From positions 178,367,170 to 178,431,169 of the forward strand of contig NC_068910.1 in the NCBI RefSeq assembly GCF_023091745.1: a stretch of 64,000 nt of DNA. Direction: 5' to 3'. This DNA comes from Budorcas taxicolor (Eukaryota; Chordata; Mammalia; Artiodactyla; Bovidae). A program made the translations under genes and the position numbers. Shown piece after piece: positions 1 through 11,507 of this stretch. How positions within the stretch are numbered: position 1 is the stretch's first letter; every line of letters starts with the position of its first letter. The notes under the pieces were generated by a model. That model was not told the origin of the DNA. It did not search any database and worked only from the letters and a program-made list of their open reading frames with translations.

Positions 1-1672
1 AGACTAGTTTTAAAGTAATGAATAAGCAAATAATCTAAGATGCGGAGGTTAAAAAAATGTATGTAGTTGGTAAACATCTCATTTACAATAAAGGACTATT
101 ATTAAATTTTATACTTGTATAACATGGCATTATAGAATATTAATGTAACTACAAGATATGAGCTAATGCTTGTGGACTTGAAACTAGTAGGAACAGGGGA
201 AAATCAATGAAAAGTTGTAAAACCGCATGATACATGTTTTATGTAAGTGTGCTCCGGCAGAAAAGCAGTGAGAAATAACCTAAGATGTGAATGTTCAAAA
301 ATCCACCCTATAACTGATGAACTTAAGGGAGATGAATCGTTGGCAAAAGTGGCACAATATGAGTCAATTATAATTGTCCAGATGAGGGACATTTATAGAG
401 GTGGTGGAGGGAAGATGGTAGGTATGAAAACAAAACAGGCTATAGCAATGACTAAACATGGCAAATGATTTAACTAGAAATGGAGAAAGAATCTAAGACA
501 ATACCCAGGATTTTGGCATGAGCCACTGGGAAGAGTGAGGGAAGATGATAAGGTTTCTTTTAGTGGTATTGAATAGAAGAAGTCTGCACGGTATCCAGGT
601 GGATCTGTAGGTGAAAGTAATGTATCAATCTGCAATTCAGCTACACATTTTGTCCAATGGGTAGACATTTAGAGTATTTTGTAATTCAGAGTTCCAACTC
701 TGAATTAAAGTGAATTTAATTAACATATTCTATGGACTAAATACAAAGTAAGTGTAGCCCAGGGATTCAGAGCTTTGGTATCAGAGTTACAGCACCTGGG
801 TTCTAAATTCAGCTCTAAGAAATACTGTATGTATGACTAAAAGGATATTCCTAAACCCCTCTGGATTTTTTTTTTTGTTGTCTTCTGTAAAATGTTATGG
901 TAGGTATTATACCTACCACATTGAATGGCTACGAAGATTAAGTGATTGAATACATATAAAATCCTTTGTGCTAAATGGATAATAGCTATTAATTCAGGGT
1001 TGAACAACATGAAATTTGCATTTTGAAAATCAAGAGAGTCAAATTTAGCAATTTCGTATGATCTAAGTTTATCACTGTCAAAGCAAGACTCTTATGACGT
1101 TTCTCTGTTTCCTTAATTCAGTTTCACTTGTATAAATTCATTTACCCTACATTGATGATATAAACAGGTATCTCGAGTGATCTGGGAATATGATCGACTT
1201 AAGTGTTAAGTTTTATTCCAAGATTACATCATTGGATGTAATCACATCGTACTTTCCCTGGACTCTCAAATTTTTCTATGGTGGAAACATAATGTCTTAT
1301 TTCCAAAAAAATTTATTTATCAAAAAACCCTAATAATTATTCCTGAAATATGTACTCTGTTTAAATACAGTTGTAGAGTGAAGATGATCATTAGTATCAG
1401 CACCTTTGGAAAAATTCAGATATATTGTCTCTTGGCTGGGGAAAGGCCACTTTACCAACTAATCTATGGGGCTTAGGTAGCTAAATAATTAAGAAATCAT
1501 AATTCAGGTCTTTACTCACCCACTTACCATCTGCTTCCTTAAGGCTATATTCTAAGTAATTGAATCAAGAGATGAAAAACATGAACCTAACATATAAAAA
1601 TCAAGCTGACTTGAAGCAGTATACATTGCAATATTACTATATTTAAAGGCAATAGAAAATTTGTATACTGGT
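1..1672. other. Unique AT-rich sequence, no gene seen
   Basis: No convincing coding region or recognised young repeat is seen apart from one old MIR (listed separately). The open frames here are under 75 codons and resemble no family I know. Probably intergenic or intronic background. Confidence 0.5.
765..990 (+). mobile_element. MIR SINE, ancient fragment
   Basis: The stretch has the order expected of a MIR core and 3' half: a 'cacctgggttctaaattcag' block, then a run resembling the 'tctgtaaaatg' segment, then a 'tacctaccacattg' segment, then 'aagattaagtgattgaatac'. It is diverged, has no visible target duplication and contains a short T-run. MIRs are inactive tRNA-derived SINEs shared by all mammals. 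Edges are approximate. Confidence 0.6.
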
Positions 1673-1683
1673 AGTATGTCTAT

Positions 1684-1953
1684 TGGAGAAGGCAGTGGCA
1701 TCCCTCTCCAACACTCTTGCCTGGAAAATCTCATGGACGGAGGAGCCTAGTAGGCTACAGTCCATGGGGTCGCTAAGAGCCAGACACTGAGCGACTTCAC
1801 TTTCACTTTTCACCTTCATGCATTGGAGAAGTAAATGGCAACCCACTCCAGTATTCTTGTCTGGAGAATCCCAGGGACAGAGGAGCCTGGTGGGCTGCCG
1901 TCTATGGGGTCGCACAGAGTCGGACACGACTGAAGCGACTTAGCAGCAGCAGC
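1684..1953 (+). mobile_element. BovA2 dimeric SINE with target duplication
   Basis: Two BovA units lie in tandem, each with the 'gcctggaaaatc / gcctggagaatccc' and 'cacgactgaagcgact' signatures, and the element ends in a short (CAG)n tail. An 11-bp perfect duplication AGTATGTCTAT flanks it at 1673-1683 and 1954-1964, so both ends are fixed. BovA2 is a non-autonomous ruminant SINE whose 3' end resembles BovB, and it is presumed to be mobilised by BovB reverse transcriptase. One gap in the first unit ('gacactgagcg') marks it as a mutated copy. Confidence 0.93.
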
Positions 1954-2434
1954 AGTATGTCTATAAACTCAAATATTTTGATAGTTATTACTGAAAATCC
2001 TTTGAGTAATAAAACACTGATGTTTGAGGTTCTATTCAGAGCAGAGATCATGTAAATTTCAAAATCTAAATTGGGTAGCTGATCCAAATCCTGTTTGTGT
2101 CATCAGATGAACATGGCAGTCAGAGTTACAGTACATCCGGCTAACAAATTCAGATGTATGTTTAAAATACTGTAGAAGACCTGTGTGGGCACGCACTTTG
2201 CAGGATTTTAAGAGATGAGGATTACAAAGTATTTGCATATAACATGAAAAGTAAATGTTATAGTACGTTTATAATACTTAACAGGTACTTCTGAAAAATA
2301 AGGTTGTTATTTGGCAGTGAATATAAAAAGAGAACATTCTGGAAAAATCAAATGTATTTTCCCATTGTTCTGTTTTTTGAGAACTTCATATTCTATTGGC
2401 CTTATTCTTCATTTCTTCTGAACAGTCTTTAATG

Positions 2435-2578
2435 AATGCTTCTTTTTCTTTAAAATAAAGACAGATGTTTCTTTATATTTGCCATGTGACTTGGAATTTT
2501 TTTGAGTGTGACAAATTCCAAGTCACATGGCAAATATAAAGAACCCTTCTGCCTTTATTTTAAAGGAATAGAAGCATT
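2435..2578. repeat. Long hairpin: 31-bp perfect inverted repeat within 65-bp arms
   Basis: Positions 2469-2499 are the exact reverse complement of 2513-2543 (31 bp), separated by a 13-nt loop at 2500-2512. The pairing continues outward with a few mismatches and a one-base length difference: 2435-2468 pairs with 2544-2578. It carries no SINE or LINE signature, poly-A tail or TA/TTAA ends that I can assign. It could be an inverted duplication made by template switching, a tiny fold-back transposon, or a hairpin RNA source. The structure is seen directly; any function is speculative. Confidence 0.9.
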
Positions 2579-2599
2579 TTGTGATGTTTGTGTCAAATT

Positions 2600-2794
2600 G
2601 GGCTCCCCTCATGGCTCAACTGGTAAAGAATCTGCCTGCAATGTGGGAAACCTGGGTTCGATGCCTGGGTTGGGAAGATCCCCTGGAGAAGGGAAAGGCT
2701 ATCCACTTTAATATTCTGGCCTGGAGAATTCCAAGGACTGTATAGTCCATGGGGTTGCAAAGAGTCAGACACAACTGAGGGACTTTCACTTCGT
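2600..2794 (+). mobile_element. Bov-tA SINE
   Basis: Begins with a diverged tRNA-like head ('ggctcccctcatggctcaac'), has a B-box-like GGTTCGATGCC, then the BovA body ('gatcccctggagaagg') and ends near 'cacaactgagggactttcac'. Several substitutions relative to other copies in the window make it moderately old. It starts only about 20 bp beyond the hairpin at 2435-2578. No clear target duplication was found. Confidence 0.88.
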
Positions 2795-3042
2795 ATTAAA
2801 TTATCTAGCATTTTTTTCAATTGAAATCTTAAGCAATTTTGCTTTATTTTTTAATTGAAATATGATTAATCCATCATGTTGTGTTAGTTTCAGGCATGTA
2901 GAAAAGTGATTCAGTTAAACCCATATACACATTTTTCAGATTCTTTTCTATTATAGGTTATTATAAGTTATTGACTATAGTTCCCTGTCCTGTACAGTAG
3001 GTCCTTGCTGTTCATCTATTTTATATGTAGTACTGTGTATCT

Positions 3043-3254
3043 GGGGCTTCCCTGGTGGCTCAGAGGTTAAAGCATCTGCCTGCAACGCGGGACAATGGGG
3101 TTTGATCCCTGGGTCGGAAAGATCCCCTGGAGAAGGAAATGGCAACCCACTCCAGTATTCTTGCCTGGAGAATCCCATGGACAGAGGAGTCTGGTAGGCT
3201 ACAGTCCATGGGGTCGCAAAGAGTCAGATACGACTGAGCGACTTCACTCACTTC
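3043..3254 (+). mobile_element. Bov-tA SINE nested in L1, with target duplication
   Basis: Full-length copy running from 'ggggcttccctggtggctca' through the BovA body to '...acgactgagcgacttcactc'. An 11-bp perfect duplication ACTGTGTATCT at 3032-3042 and 3255-3265 fixes the insertion inside L1 3' UTR sequence, so the SINE is younger than that L1. The B-box-like region has drifted ('ggtttgatcc'). Confidence 0.94.
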
Positions 3255-3516
3255 ACTGTGTATCTAGCTGTTAATCCCAAACTCCTAGTGTATCCCTAAC
3301 CTCTTTTTCCCCTTTGGTGACCATATGTTTTTTTCAATGTCTATGAATTTATTTGTATTTTGTAAATAAGTTCATCTGTATCATTTTTTGTATACCACAG
3401 TTAAGTGATATCACATGATACTTGTCTATGGCTAGCTTCACTTGATATCCAGGTCCATCCACATTGCTGCAAATGGCATTATTTCATCCTTTTTATGTCT
3501 GAGTAATATTCCATTG

Positions 3517-3520
<4 letters not shown>

Positions 3521-3562
<42 letters not shown>
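3521..3562 (+). repeat. (CA)21 microsatellite
   Basis: Uninterrupted CA dinucleotides lie inside the minus-strand L1, at the place where related L1 copies in this window read TATATA followed by CCACATC. It probably expanded from that seed. An uninterrupted tract of this length is likely to vary between individuals. Confidence 0.97.
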
Positions 3563-3563
<1 letters not shown>

Positions 3564-4210
3564 TTTCTTTATTCATTTGTCAATAGACTTTTAGGTTGCT
3601 TCTACATCTTGGTTGTTGTAAATAGTGCTGCTGTGAACACTGGGGTGCATGTATCTTTTTGAATTAGAATTTTTGTCTCTTTTGGATATATGCCCAGCAG
3701 TGGGATTGCTGGATCATATGGTAATTCTATTTTTAATTTTTTAGGGAAACTCCATACTGTTCTGCATAATGGTTGTACCAATGTACATTCCCACCATCAG
3801 TGCAGGAAGGTACTCTTTTCTCCATATCCTCTCTAGTATTTATTATTTTTGGACTTTTGATGATAATCATTCTGACTGGTGTGAGGTGATATCTCATTGG
3901 AGTTTTGATTTTCATTTCTCTGATGATAAGTGATGCTGAGCATATACTCATGTGCCTATTGGCCATCTCTATGTCTTCTATATATAGTATCATGTCATCT
4001 ACGAATAGGCTACAGTTTTAGTTCTTTATTTCCAACTTGGATTCATTTTTTCTCTGATTGCTATGACTAGAGCTTCTAATTCTTTGTTGAGAAACAGTGG
4101 TGACAGTGGGCACCCTTGTCTTGTTTCCGATCTTAGAGGAAATTCTTTCCCAGCTTTTCACCACTGAGTATGCTCTTAGTTGTGAACTTGTCATAAATGG
4201 TCTTTATTAT

Positions 4211-4410
4211 TCCCAGGCGGCTCAGTGGTAAAGAATCTGCCCACCAATGCAAGAGTGCAGGTTCGATCCCTCAGTCAGGAAGATCTCCTGGAGAAGGAAA
4301 TGGCAACCCACTCTAGTATTCTTGCCTGGAAAATCCCATGGACAGAGGAGGAGGAAGTTTACAGTCCATGGAGTCAAAAAGAGTTGGACACGACTGAGCA
4401 CGCATGCACA
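4211..4410 (+). mobile_element. Bov-tA SINE nested in L1
   Basis: Runs from a shortened head ('cccaggcggctcagtggtaa') through 'gttcgatccctcagtcagga' and the BovA body to 'ggacacgactgagcacgc'. The left and right sides continue into the same minus-strand L1 ORF2 region, so this is an insertion. Only a short TATTCC match was seen as a possible target duplication. Confidence 0.88.
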
Positions 4411-5060
4411 TATTCCATCTTTGCTCACTTTTCAGAGAGTTTTTAATAATAAATGGATTAATTTTACCAAAAGTTTTACCTGCATCTATGAAGATGATTA
4501 TATGGTTTTTATTCTTTAATTTGTTAATGTGGTGCATCACATTAATTGATTTACAGATACTGAAAGATTTTTGCATCCCTGGGGTAAATCTCACTTGATC
4601 ATAGTGTATGGTCCTTTTAATGTATTGTTGGATTTGGTTTGCTAATGTTTTGTTGAGGATTTTTGCATGTATATTCATCAGTGATATTGGCCTATAATTT
4701 CCTTTTTAAATGATATTGTTGTCTGGTTTTGGTATGAGAGTGTGGTGGCTGCATACCAAACCACTGTGGTGGTTTGGCAGTGTTCCTTCCTCAGCAATTT
4801 GTGGAATAGTTTCAGAAGGATAGATATTAACTGTTCTCTAAATGTTTTGTAGAATTTGCTTGTGAAGCCATCTTATTCTGGACTTTTGTTTATAGGGAGT
4901 TTTTAAATTATTGATTTAATTTCAGTACCAGTAATTGGTCTATTCAGGTTTTCTGTTTCTTCCTGGTTCAGTCTAGGGAGACTGTACATTTCTAAGTACT
5001 TATGCTTTTCTTCAAGACTGTCCATTTTATTGCTGTATAGTTGCTTCTGGTAGCTTTTTT

Positions 5061-6558
5061 ATTTAAAGCAAAGTACAGAAATCTATAATTTAATGATTAA
5101 ATGCTAAACTGAAAACATCTCTTGTTCATAAGAGGGAAAAAGCATTTTTATTCTGTCTATATTGGTGCTATGTTAAAGCCAGGAAAAATATAAAAATGTC
5201 AATTGCAAAGTAATTCTTAAAATTCTGTCACATGGGCATTTTAAGTTTGGTTATTTCACTAATATAGTAAGATTTAGTTTGTCACAGGCATTTATAGATT
5301 TCATTCGTATTGTAAATGTCCCTGTCATGTATTGAAAGGAACAAAATTTGTTAAAAGGCCAGGATTCTTTAAAAGCTTATGTATGGTCAGTTTTAGTTTT
5401 ATACAGTTCTCAATGAGCATTTAATGGCTACTTCCCTGATATAACGAAGGTAAGTCATAGTTGATGACCAATAAGAAATACCTTTTACTTTCTCATCCTT
5501 AATAAGAAAGCATATCTATAAAAACTATAGCAAATATCACACTTAATGGAGTAGGTTTTGATTCATTACACTCAAAAACAAGAAGAGGATGGCTACTATG
5601 AATATTGTTATTTAATATTGTTCTTAAAGTCAAAGACAGTACAATAGCCCAAGGAAAACCAATAAGTAATACAAAAAATGGAAGGTTTACCCTTCAGGAT
5701 TAGTTTTATCTGCACATACAGAAAGGCTTTAAATTATAAATCCTTTAAAAAGTGTTTCTCTCACTTTGCAAAAAAGAAAAGGCAAGCAATCAGGATTGGT
5801 GCTGGCAACTCCCCAGCCATCAGGGACCAGCACTTCTATCTTGAGGTTCCACCAGCTTTTTATATTGCCTTATAATCCAGGGTAATTGCTCAACTCCCAC
5901 ACTTTGTTTTCATTCCGCACAACCAAAAAGAAAAAATGCAGAAGCACTCATTTTTTCTCATTTAAGAAGCCTTTCCTAAAGTCCTATACATTGCTTTGCT
6001 TAAATTTTATTGACCAGAACAAAGTTACATGGTCACATCTAGTGCAAAATTACCTAAGAAATGTAGTCTTTTAGAAGAGGGGCAATGTGCCTGGCTGAAA
6101 ATTGTTCTTTGGGTTGAATAACAAGAAATTTCTGCCAGGGAAAGGGAAAAGCAATATTCTGTTCCTTCCAGATGTTATGACTGCTTAGAGAGAATTGCAA
6201 AGGCACTCTAATACATTTTTCAAAACCAAAGCTTTATCAGAGTTGCTGTCTGTAGGATCAACCTGGGCTCAATTGCTATATGAGCAGTTAGAGGATTAGT
6301 AAAAAAAAGATACTGTTGAGTCTGTTAAACTATAGTACATATAGAAATAACTTGAAATGTATAGTAATTTATAGAAGTTTATAAAGAAAACTGAAGGAAA
6401 ATAATTGCATAAAAATAGTGATATATTTTCATAAGAAAATTCACCATTATAAGGAAATGTGTTTCTAATTAATTTATCTAGAAATCTGAAGCAAATCCAG
6501 TGAAAATTTCCCTGTCTCCAGTGTTTCACTGAAATTGACAGATTTTAAACATTCATTT
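5061..6558. other. Unique AT-rich sequence, no gene seen
   Basis: I recognise no gene, SINE or young LINE here. Short open frames at 5678-5875 and 5886-6074 show no domain or composition that would support coding. Confidence 0.45.
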
Positions 6559-6559
6559 G

Positions 6560-7480
6560 GGACAATGAATGTCAAGGAATATCCAAGAAAAAGTTGAAGA
6601 AAATATAAAGTGAGGCCAGAAACCAAGATTTATTATGATATTAAAACATTGTATAAATTATACACTGAATCAATGGTGGAGAGTAACCCAGAAACAGACC
6701 CTTAAACATATTTTATCTTGCATATACTGTATTTAATGTAGCTAATGTTACAAATGGGGCTTCCCTGGGTGGCTCAGACAGTAAACAATCTGCCTGCAAT
6801 GAAGGAGACCCAGGTTCGATCCCTGGGTCAGGAAGATCCCCTGGAGAAGGAAATGGCTACCTGTTCCAGTGTTCTTGCCTGGAGAGTTCATGGACAGAGG
6901 AGCTTGGTGTAAAATTACAAATCAATTAACAATTGATGTTGGGATAAATTATTATCTAAACAGAAAAGATAAAACTACATCTGTATATCACACTATACAC
7001 AAAACCAGTTTCAGATGAATTAAAACTGTAGAAGAGAAATCAAATTCTAAAGCTTTAGAACAAAATTTTAGTAGGCAATCTTTAGTATACTAGGACATGA
7101 AAGGTTTTGTTAAATGACATACACAGAACATTAACCATGAAGAAAAATAAATTGGACTACACTGAACTTTTACAACTCACTTATCTAAAAAAGTTAAAAA
7201 AATAAGCAGTAGAGTAAAAGACAGGAGGTACCTAAGTCACAGAATAAGTTTTTATAATAAAGAACTATAAATCTATAAGAAGATGACTCTTGACCCAGTA
7301 GAAAAAAGCACTTGAATAGGTCGTAAGCAAATAATTTGCCAAAGAAAATTCTATAAAAAAATAGGTTGTCTTTCACTACTAATCAAAAAAGGGTGATTAA
7401 ATAATGTCTTAGCTTTTCAAACCCATCAAAATTTGGCCAAAACACAAACATTTCTCTGATTATTGGTAAGATTATGAGTA
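6560..7480 (+). mobile_element. Old L1 ORF2 fragment (L1M type)
   Basis: Diverged plus-strand L1 ORF2 sequence. Landmarks are 'atccaagaaaaagttgaaga', 'gtaacccagaaacagaccct', then 'tgaattaaaactgtagaaga' and 'aattggactacactgaactt', in the order of the ORF2 region just upstream of the C-terminal domain. A Bov-tA interrupts it at 6757-6908. The reading frame is broken throughout, and edges are approximate. Confidence 0.6.
6757..6908 (+). mobile_element. Bov-tA SINE, 3'-truncated
   Basis: Starts with 'ggggcttccctgggtggctc', has a good B-box-like GGTTCGATCCC and 'gatcccctggagaaggaaat', but stops at 'acagaggagcttggtg'. The last third ('gtccatggggtcgcaaagag' and beyond) is missing and L1-like sequence resumes. 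The loss is probably a later deletion, since SINE insertions normally keep the 3' end. Confidence 0.88.
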
Positions 7481-7499
7481 GAAAAGGAAGATTCATTTT

Positions 7500-8632
7500 C
7501 TTTTCCTTTTTATATTTTAAAATTTGTATTGTAGTGTGTTTGATTTATAATGTTGTATTAGTTTTAGGTGTGTAGCAAAATGGATCAGTTATACATATAT
7601 ATATATATATCTCCACTCATTTTAGTTTATTTTCCCATGTAGACCATCACAGAGTATTGAGTAGAGTTCCCTGGCTACACAGTAGGTCCTTATTAGTTAT
7701 CTGTTTTATATGTAGTAGTGTGTATATGTCAATCCCAATCTCCCAATTTATCCCTCCCTCTCTTGCTTCCTGGTAGCCATATGTTTGTTTTCTATATCTG
7801 TGACTGTACTTCTGTTTTGTGAAGATCACTTGTACCCTTTTTTAAGACTCCACATGTAAGTGATATCATATTTGTCATTTTCTGACATGCTTCACTCAGT
7901 ATGACATTCTTTAGGTCCATCTATGTTGCAGCAAATGACATTATTTTGTTCTTTGGTGGTTGAGTAATATTCCACTGTATATATGTACTGCATCTTCTTT
8001 ATCCATTCATCTGCTGATGGGCATTTAGATTGTTTCCATGTCCCTGCTATTGTAAATAGTGCTTCAGTGAGCATGTAGTGCATCTATCTTTTCAAATTAT
8101 GATCTTCTTTGGGTATATGCCTAGAAGTGGGATTGCTGGATTATATGGTAGTTCTGTGTTTAGATTTTTAAGGAACCTCCATACAGTACTGTTCTCCATA
8201 GTGGCTGAATCAATTTACATTCCAACAAACAGTGTAGGAGGGCACCCTTTTCTCCATACCCTGTCCAGTAATTATTGTTTGTAAATTTTTTGATGATGAC
8301 CATTCTGACTGGTGTGAGGTGATGATAGCTCATTGAAGTTTTGATTTGCATTTCTCTAATAATTAATGATGTTGAGCATCCTTTCATATCTTTTTTAGCC
8401 ATCTGTATGTCTTCTTTGGAGGAATGTCTATTTAGATCTTATATATAAGATCTTTACCCATTTTTTGATGAGTAGTTTGCTTTTTTAATATTGAGTTTCA
8501 TGAGCTGTTTGTATAGTTTGCAGATTAAACTCTTGTTGGTTGCTTCATTTGCAAATATTTTCTGCCATTCTGAAGATTATCTTTTTGTTTATGGTTTCCT
8601 TTGCTGTTGAGAGCTTTTCAGTTTATATACTG
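7500..8632 (-). mobile_element. L1 LINE 3' end (3' UTR and ORF2 C-terminus)
   Basis: Minus-strand L1: 3' UTR from about 7505 (including a TA-rich patch at 7595-7609), then the ORF2 C-terminal region. The peptides at 8160-8402 ([20 protein letters not shown]) and 7892-8083 (WKQSKCPSADEWIKKMQYIY) are standard L1 ORF2 C-terminus. It stops near 'gctgttgagagcttttcagt', so it is 5'-truncated. Frameshifts separate the two peptides. Confidence 0.9.
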
Positions 8633-8689
8633 TTCTTGAGAGCATAGCTTTGTGCAAACATTTTGCATTGTACTACAATAATATCTAAT

Positions 8690-9120
8690 AAAGGTGAGGA
8701 TGAACTTATTCTGCAACCTATTTTTAGATATTTACCCTGGACATAGACCCAAGTCTAAGTATATACTCTAGAAAAAATCTCACCTGTGCACATGAAAATA
8801 TGTGAAATGATAGATATTGTAGAATTTTTGTTAACAAAATGGAAACATAACAATATGTATCATTGGGAGACTGGATAAATGGTTACCTATTTCATGTTTA
8901 TGAAATCAAATACTTGGCAATCATCAATATGAGGGATACAGACATAATGTGATAACATTAAATTTCAAAAACATTGTTGATTGAAAATAAGTGACAGGGT
9001 AGTATATGGTTTATAAATGCAATATTTCTAAATATATATGATAGTATTTGTTGAAGCTTAAAAGCATGCACAGTGCTACACAGTCTGTATAGATACATCT
9101 ATAGTAATACCATGGAGAGT
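8690..9120 (+). mobile_element. Old L1M 3' ORF2 / UTR fragment
   Basis: Diverged plus-strand L1. Sequence like 'tatactctagaaaaaatctc', 'cctgtgcacatgaaaatatg', 'gggagactggataaatggtt' and 'agtatatggtttataaatgc' follows the order of an old L1 ORF2 tail. It lies back-to-back with the minus-strand L1 ending at 8632. Edges and subfamily are uncertain. Confidence 0.55.
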
Positions 9121-9580
9121 ATGTAGTTATATCAACCTTAGATTAAATTTTCACCTCTTCCACATATTTATTTCTCTCATGACAATGTTCCCATATGTAA
9201 AGTGAAATAGTGGCTTATAGTTGAAGTGAAATCGTATAGTTCGTGTTGCATTCAACACTGTTGCCTGCTTTGCAACAAAGCTGAGTACATGGTAGCTATT
9301 ATCATTCTCCTTGAGATGCATGCATTTAGGATCCCTATAGTATCTAGGAGTGCTCCAGACTCAGTTGGAACTCTAAAAGCATTTTTATGTAGTTCTTGCA
9401 ACCAGTTGAAATAGTTCAAGCAAAGGCAAAAAGAATAGAATGGTTTGAACATGCAAACCCAAGGAAATTAGAGTTAAACAAAAGCCATATTTCAATACAT
9501 ATGTGGTATGATTACACAGCATAATTCCTCACCTGCAAATATATACTCTAGGAAGAAATGTTGCCATTTTATTTGGGGTG
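9121..9580. other. Unique sequence, no gene seen
   Basis: Two overlapping opposite-strand open frames of 62 and 66 codons (9226-9452) have no recognisable family. Nothing else was identified. Confidence 0.4.
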
Positions 9581-9582
9581 GA

Positions 9583-10255
9583 AGTTCAATTCAGTCACTC
9601 AGTTCTGTCTGACTCTGCAACCCCATGGAACACAGCACACCAGGCCTCCCTGTCCATCACCAACTCCCAGAGTCCACCCAAACCCGTGTCGATTGAGTCG
9701 GTGATGCCATCCAACCATCTCATCCTCTGTCGTCCCCTTCTCCACCTGCCCCCAATCTTTCCCAGCATCAGGGTCTTTTCAGATGAGTCAGTTCTTCACA
9801 TGAGGTGGCCAAAGTATTGGAGTTTCAGCTTCAGCATCAGTCCTTCCAATGAACACCCAGGGCTGATCTCATTTAGGTTGGACTGGTTGGATCTCCTTGC
9901 AGTCCAAAGGACTCTCAAGAGTCTTCTCCAAAAACCCAGTTCAAAAGCATCAATTCTTCAGCGCTCAGATTTCTTTATAGTCCAACTCTCACATCCATAC
10001 ATGACCACTGGAAAAACCATAGCCTAGACTAGATGGACCTTTGTTGACAAAGCAATGTCTCTGCTTTTTAATATGCTGTCTAGGTTGGTCATAACTTTCC
10101 TTCCAAGGAGTAAGCATCTTTTAATTTCATGGCTGCAATCACCATCTTCAGTCATTTTGGAGCCCAGAAAAATAAAATCAATCCACTGTTGCCACTGTTT
10201 CCCCATCTATTTTTCATGAAGTGATGGGACTGGATGCTATGATCTTAGTTTCTGA
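9583..10255 (-). mobile_element. BovB LINE 3' end (ART2A-like)
   Basis: Reading on the plus strand, 'ttcaattcagtcactcag...' begins the reverse complement of the BovB 3' end. It continues through 'aaagtattggagtttcagct' and 'tgtctaggttggtcataact' to the region encoding the end of the reverse transcriptase (peptide at 10024-10206, KVMTNLDSILKSRDIALSTK). Possible imperfect TSD: TTGGGGTGGAAG before the element and TTGGGTGGGAAG after it. It is 5'-truncated, with several frameshifts. Confidence 0.92.
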
Positions 10256-10274
10256 ATGTTGGGTGGGAAGGAAG

Positions 10275-10405
10275 CATAGGAATTTTGTTCGAGGGAAATA
10301 GCTGATAAAGGCCCTGTCTCCAAGTATGGTCACATTGGAGGCCTGGGTTTCAACATTTGAATTTGGAAGAGACACAGTTCAGTCCATAACACATTATAAA
10401 CTAAG
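10275..10405 (-). mobile_element. Possible ancient MaLR-type LTR fragment
   Basis: The run 'ccctgtctccaagtatggtc ... acattggaggcctgggtttc ... gacacagttcagtccataac' resembles the reverse of a segment common in mammalian MaLR LTRs. The match is from memory, short and diverged. Confidence 0.3.
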
Positions 10406-10497
10406 TGAGCCAGGGTCCGTATCTGTTCTTGCACCCCGTTTTATGTCCAGTATCTTGCACATCATACCTAAACAGCATCATTGTTATTAGCCCATTA

Positions 10498-10845
10498 TTT
10501 TGGGGGCTCCAAAATCACTGCAAGGAGATCTAGCCAGTCCATTCTAAAGGAGATCAGCCCTGGGTTTTCTTTGGAAGGAATGATGCTAAAGCTGAAACTC
10601 CAGTACTTTGGCCACCTCATGTGAAGAGTTGACACATTGGAAAAGACTCTGATGCTGGAGGGATTGGGGGCAGGAGGGAAAATGGATGACAGAGGATGAG
10701 ATGGCTGGATGGCATCACTGACTCGATGGAAGTGAGTCTGAGTGAACTCCGGGAGTTGGTGATGGACAGGGATTCCTGGTGTGCTATGATTCATGGGGTC
10801 GCAAAGAGTCAAACATGACTGAGCAATTGAACTGAACTGAAGGAT
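10498..10845 (+). mobile_element. BovB LINE 3' fragment with internal deletion
   Basis: Plus-strand BovB. It opens with 'gggggctccaaaatcactgca' in the RT C-terminal region, then jumps directly to 'aggagatctagccagtccat', which lies a few hundred bp further on in other copies here. It then runs normally to the 3' end '...gaactgaactgaagg'. The two parts join at a shared ACTGCA, so this looks like a microhomology deletion. No frame is intact. Confidence 0.9.
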
Positions 10846-10849
10846 GAAG

Positions 10850-11505
10850 AAACTTAGGCTCAGATTAATGAATGTGCTCAAGTTCACACAGCTACTCAGT
10901 GGTAGTAATCAAATTCAAGTCTACCTGGTTCTAGAAACTTAAAATAAGCACTTCTATCTATAACAAGGTCACCAACCACAGCATCCATTTAAAACTGCCC
11001 CTGATATTTGCTATATCACATAAACCTAGAGGTAGAGTTAGTTCAATAAGGGTTAGTTCATCAGTCTGTGAGAAATGACAGATATGTTTAAAACAGTCCA
11101 GCTAGAAACGTAAAGAGCTAGAGATTGTTCAGAGAAACGGTGTTTAATAGCAAAGTTATTTTTAAAGAAACACAGTTGAAAGAGGCAGGGATGAAAGTAC
11201 AAATGTGAAGTTGCCTGCAGGGCTCGGTAAGCGCAGAACATCCAGGCTGGAAGCTAAATCAATGTTTTACCTTGAAAAGCAAATATGATGATTTCTCTTG
11301 GATGGGAGAGTCAGGTATGGATAGGAGACAGCAGCTGGTCACTTCGGGAAATATAGTGATTGCACTCTGTAACCCGGTTTGCTTCTGAAGACTACAGATC
11401 TGCAGTTATATCGCTCTGAGATTTTTCTGCTCCTTCCCAGAGGCTCAAGCCTTCCCATTGGTCTTTCTAAACCCAACAGGACAGATTTCACGTATATCAT
11501 CCATA
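10850..11505. other. Unique sequence, no gene seen
   Basis: Nothing recognised. A 62-codon minus-strand open frame at 11053-11241 shows no family features. Confidence 0.4.
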
Positions 11506-11507
11506 CA

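Larger units (their letters stand above)
2829..5060 (-). mobile_element. L1 LINE, 3' part and internal ORF2, rearranged
   Basis: Read on the minus strand this is an artiodactyl-type L1. The 3' UTR lies at about 2829-3300, followed by the ORF2 C-terminus to about 3970 (the peptide [20 protein letters not shown] is recognisable at 3733-3993). It then jumps to reverse-transcriptase-region sequence from about 3975 to 5060 (peptide [20 protein letters not shown] at 4313-4678). The jump implies an internal deletion between the two ORF2 parts. Bov-tA SINEs interrupt it at 3043-3254 and 4211-4410, and a CA microsatellite has grown at 3521-3562. No frame is intact. Confidence 0.85.

Noticed and set aside
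4742..4780. Short inverted repeat 'gtggtggctg...ccaccacagtgg'-like patch
   Set aside because: Short and imperfect, and lies in decayed L1 sequence.
5789..5835. Small hairpin with GTGCTGG / CCAGCAC arms
   Set aside because: A 7-bp stem with a long loop is expected by chance in a window of this size.
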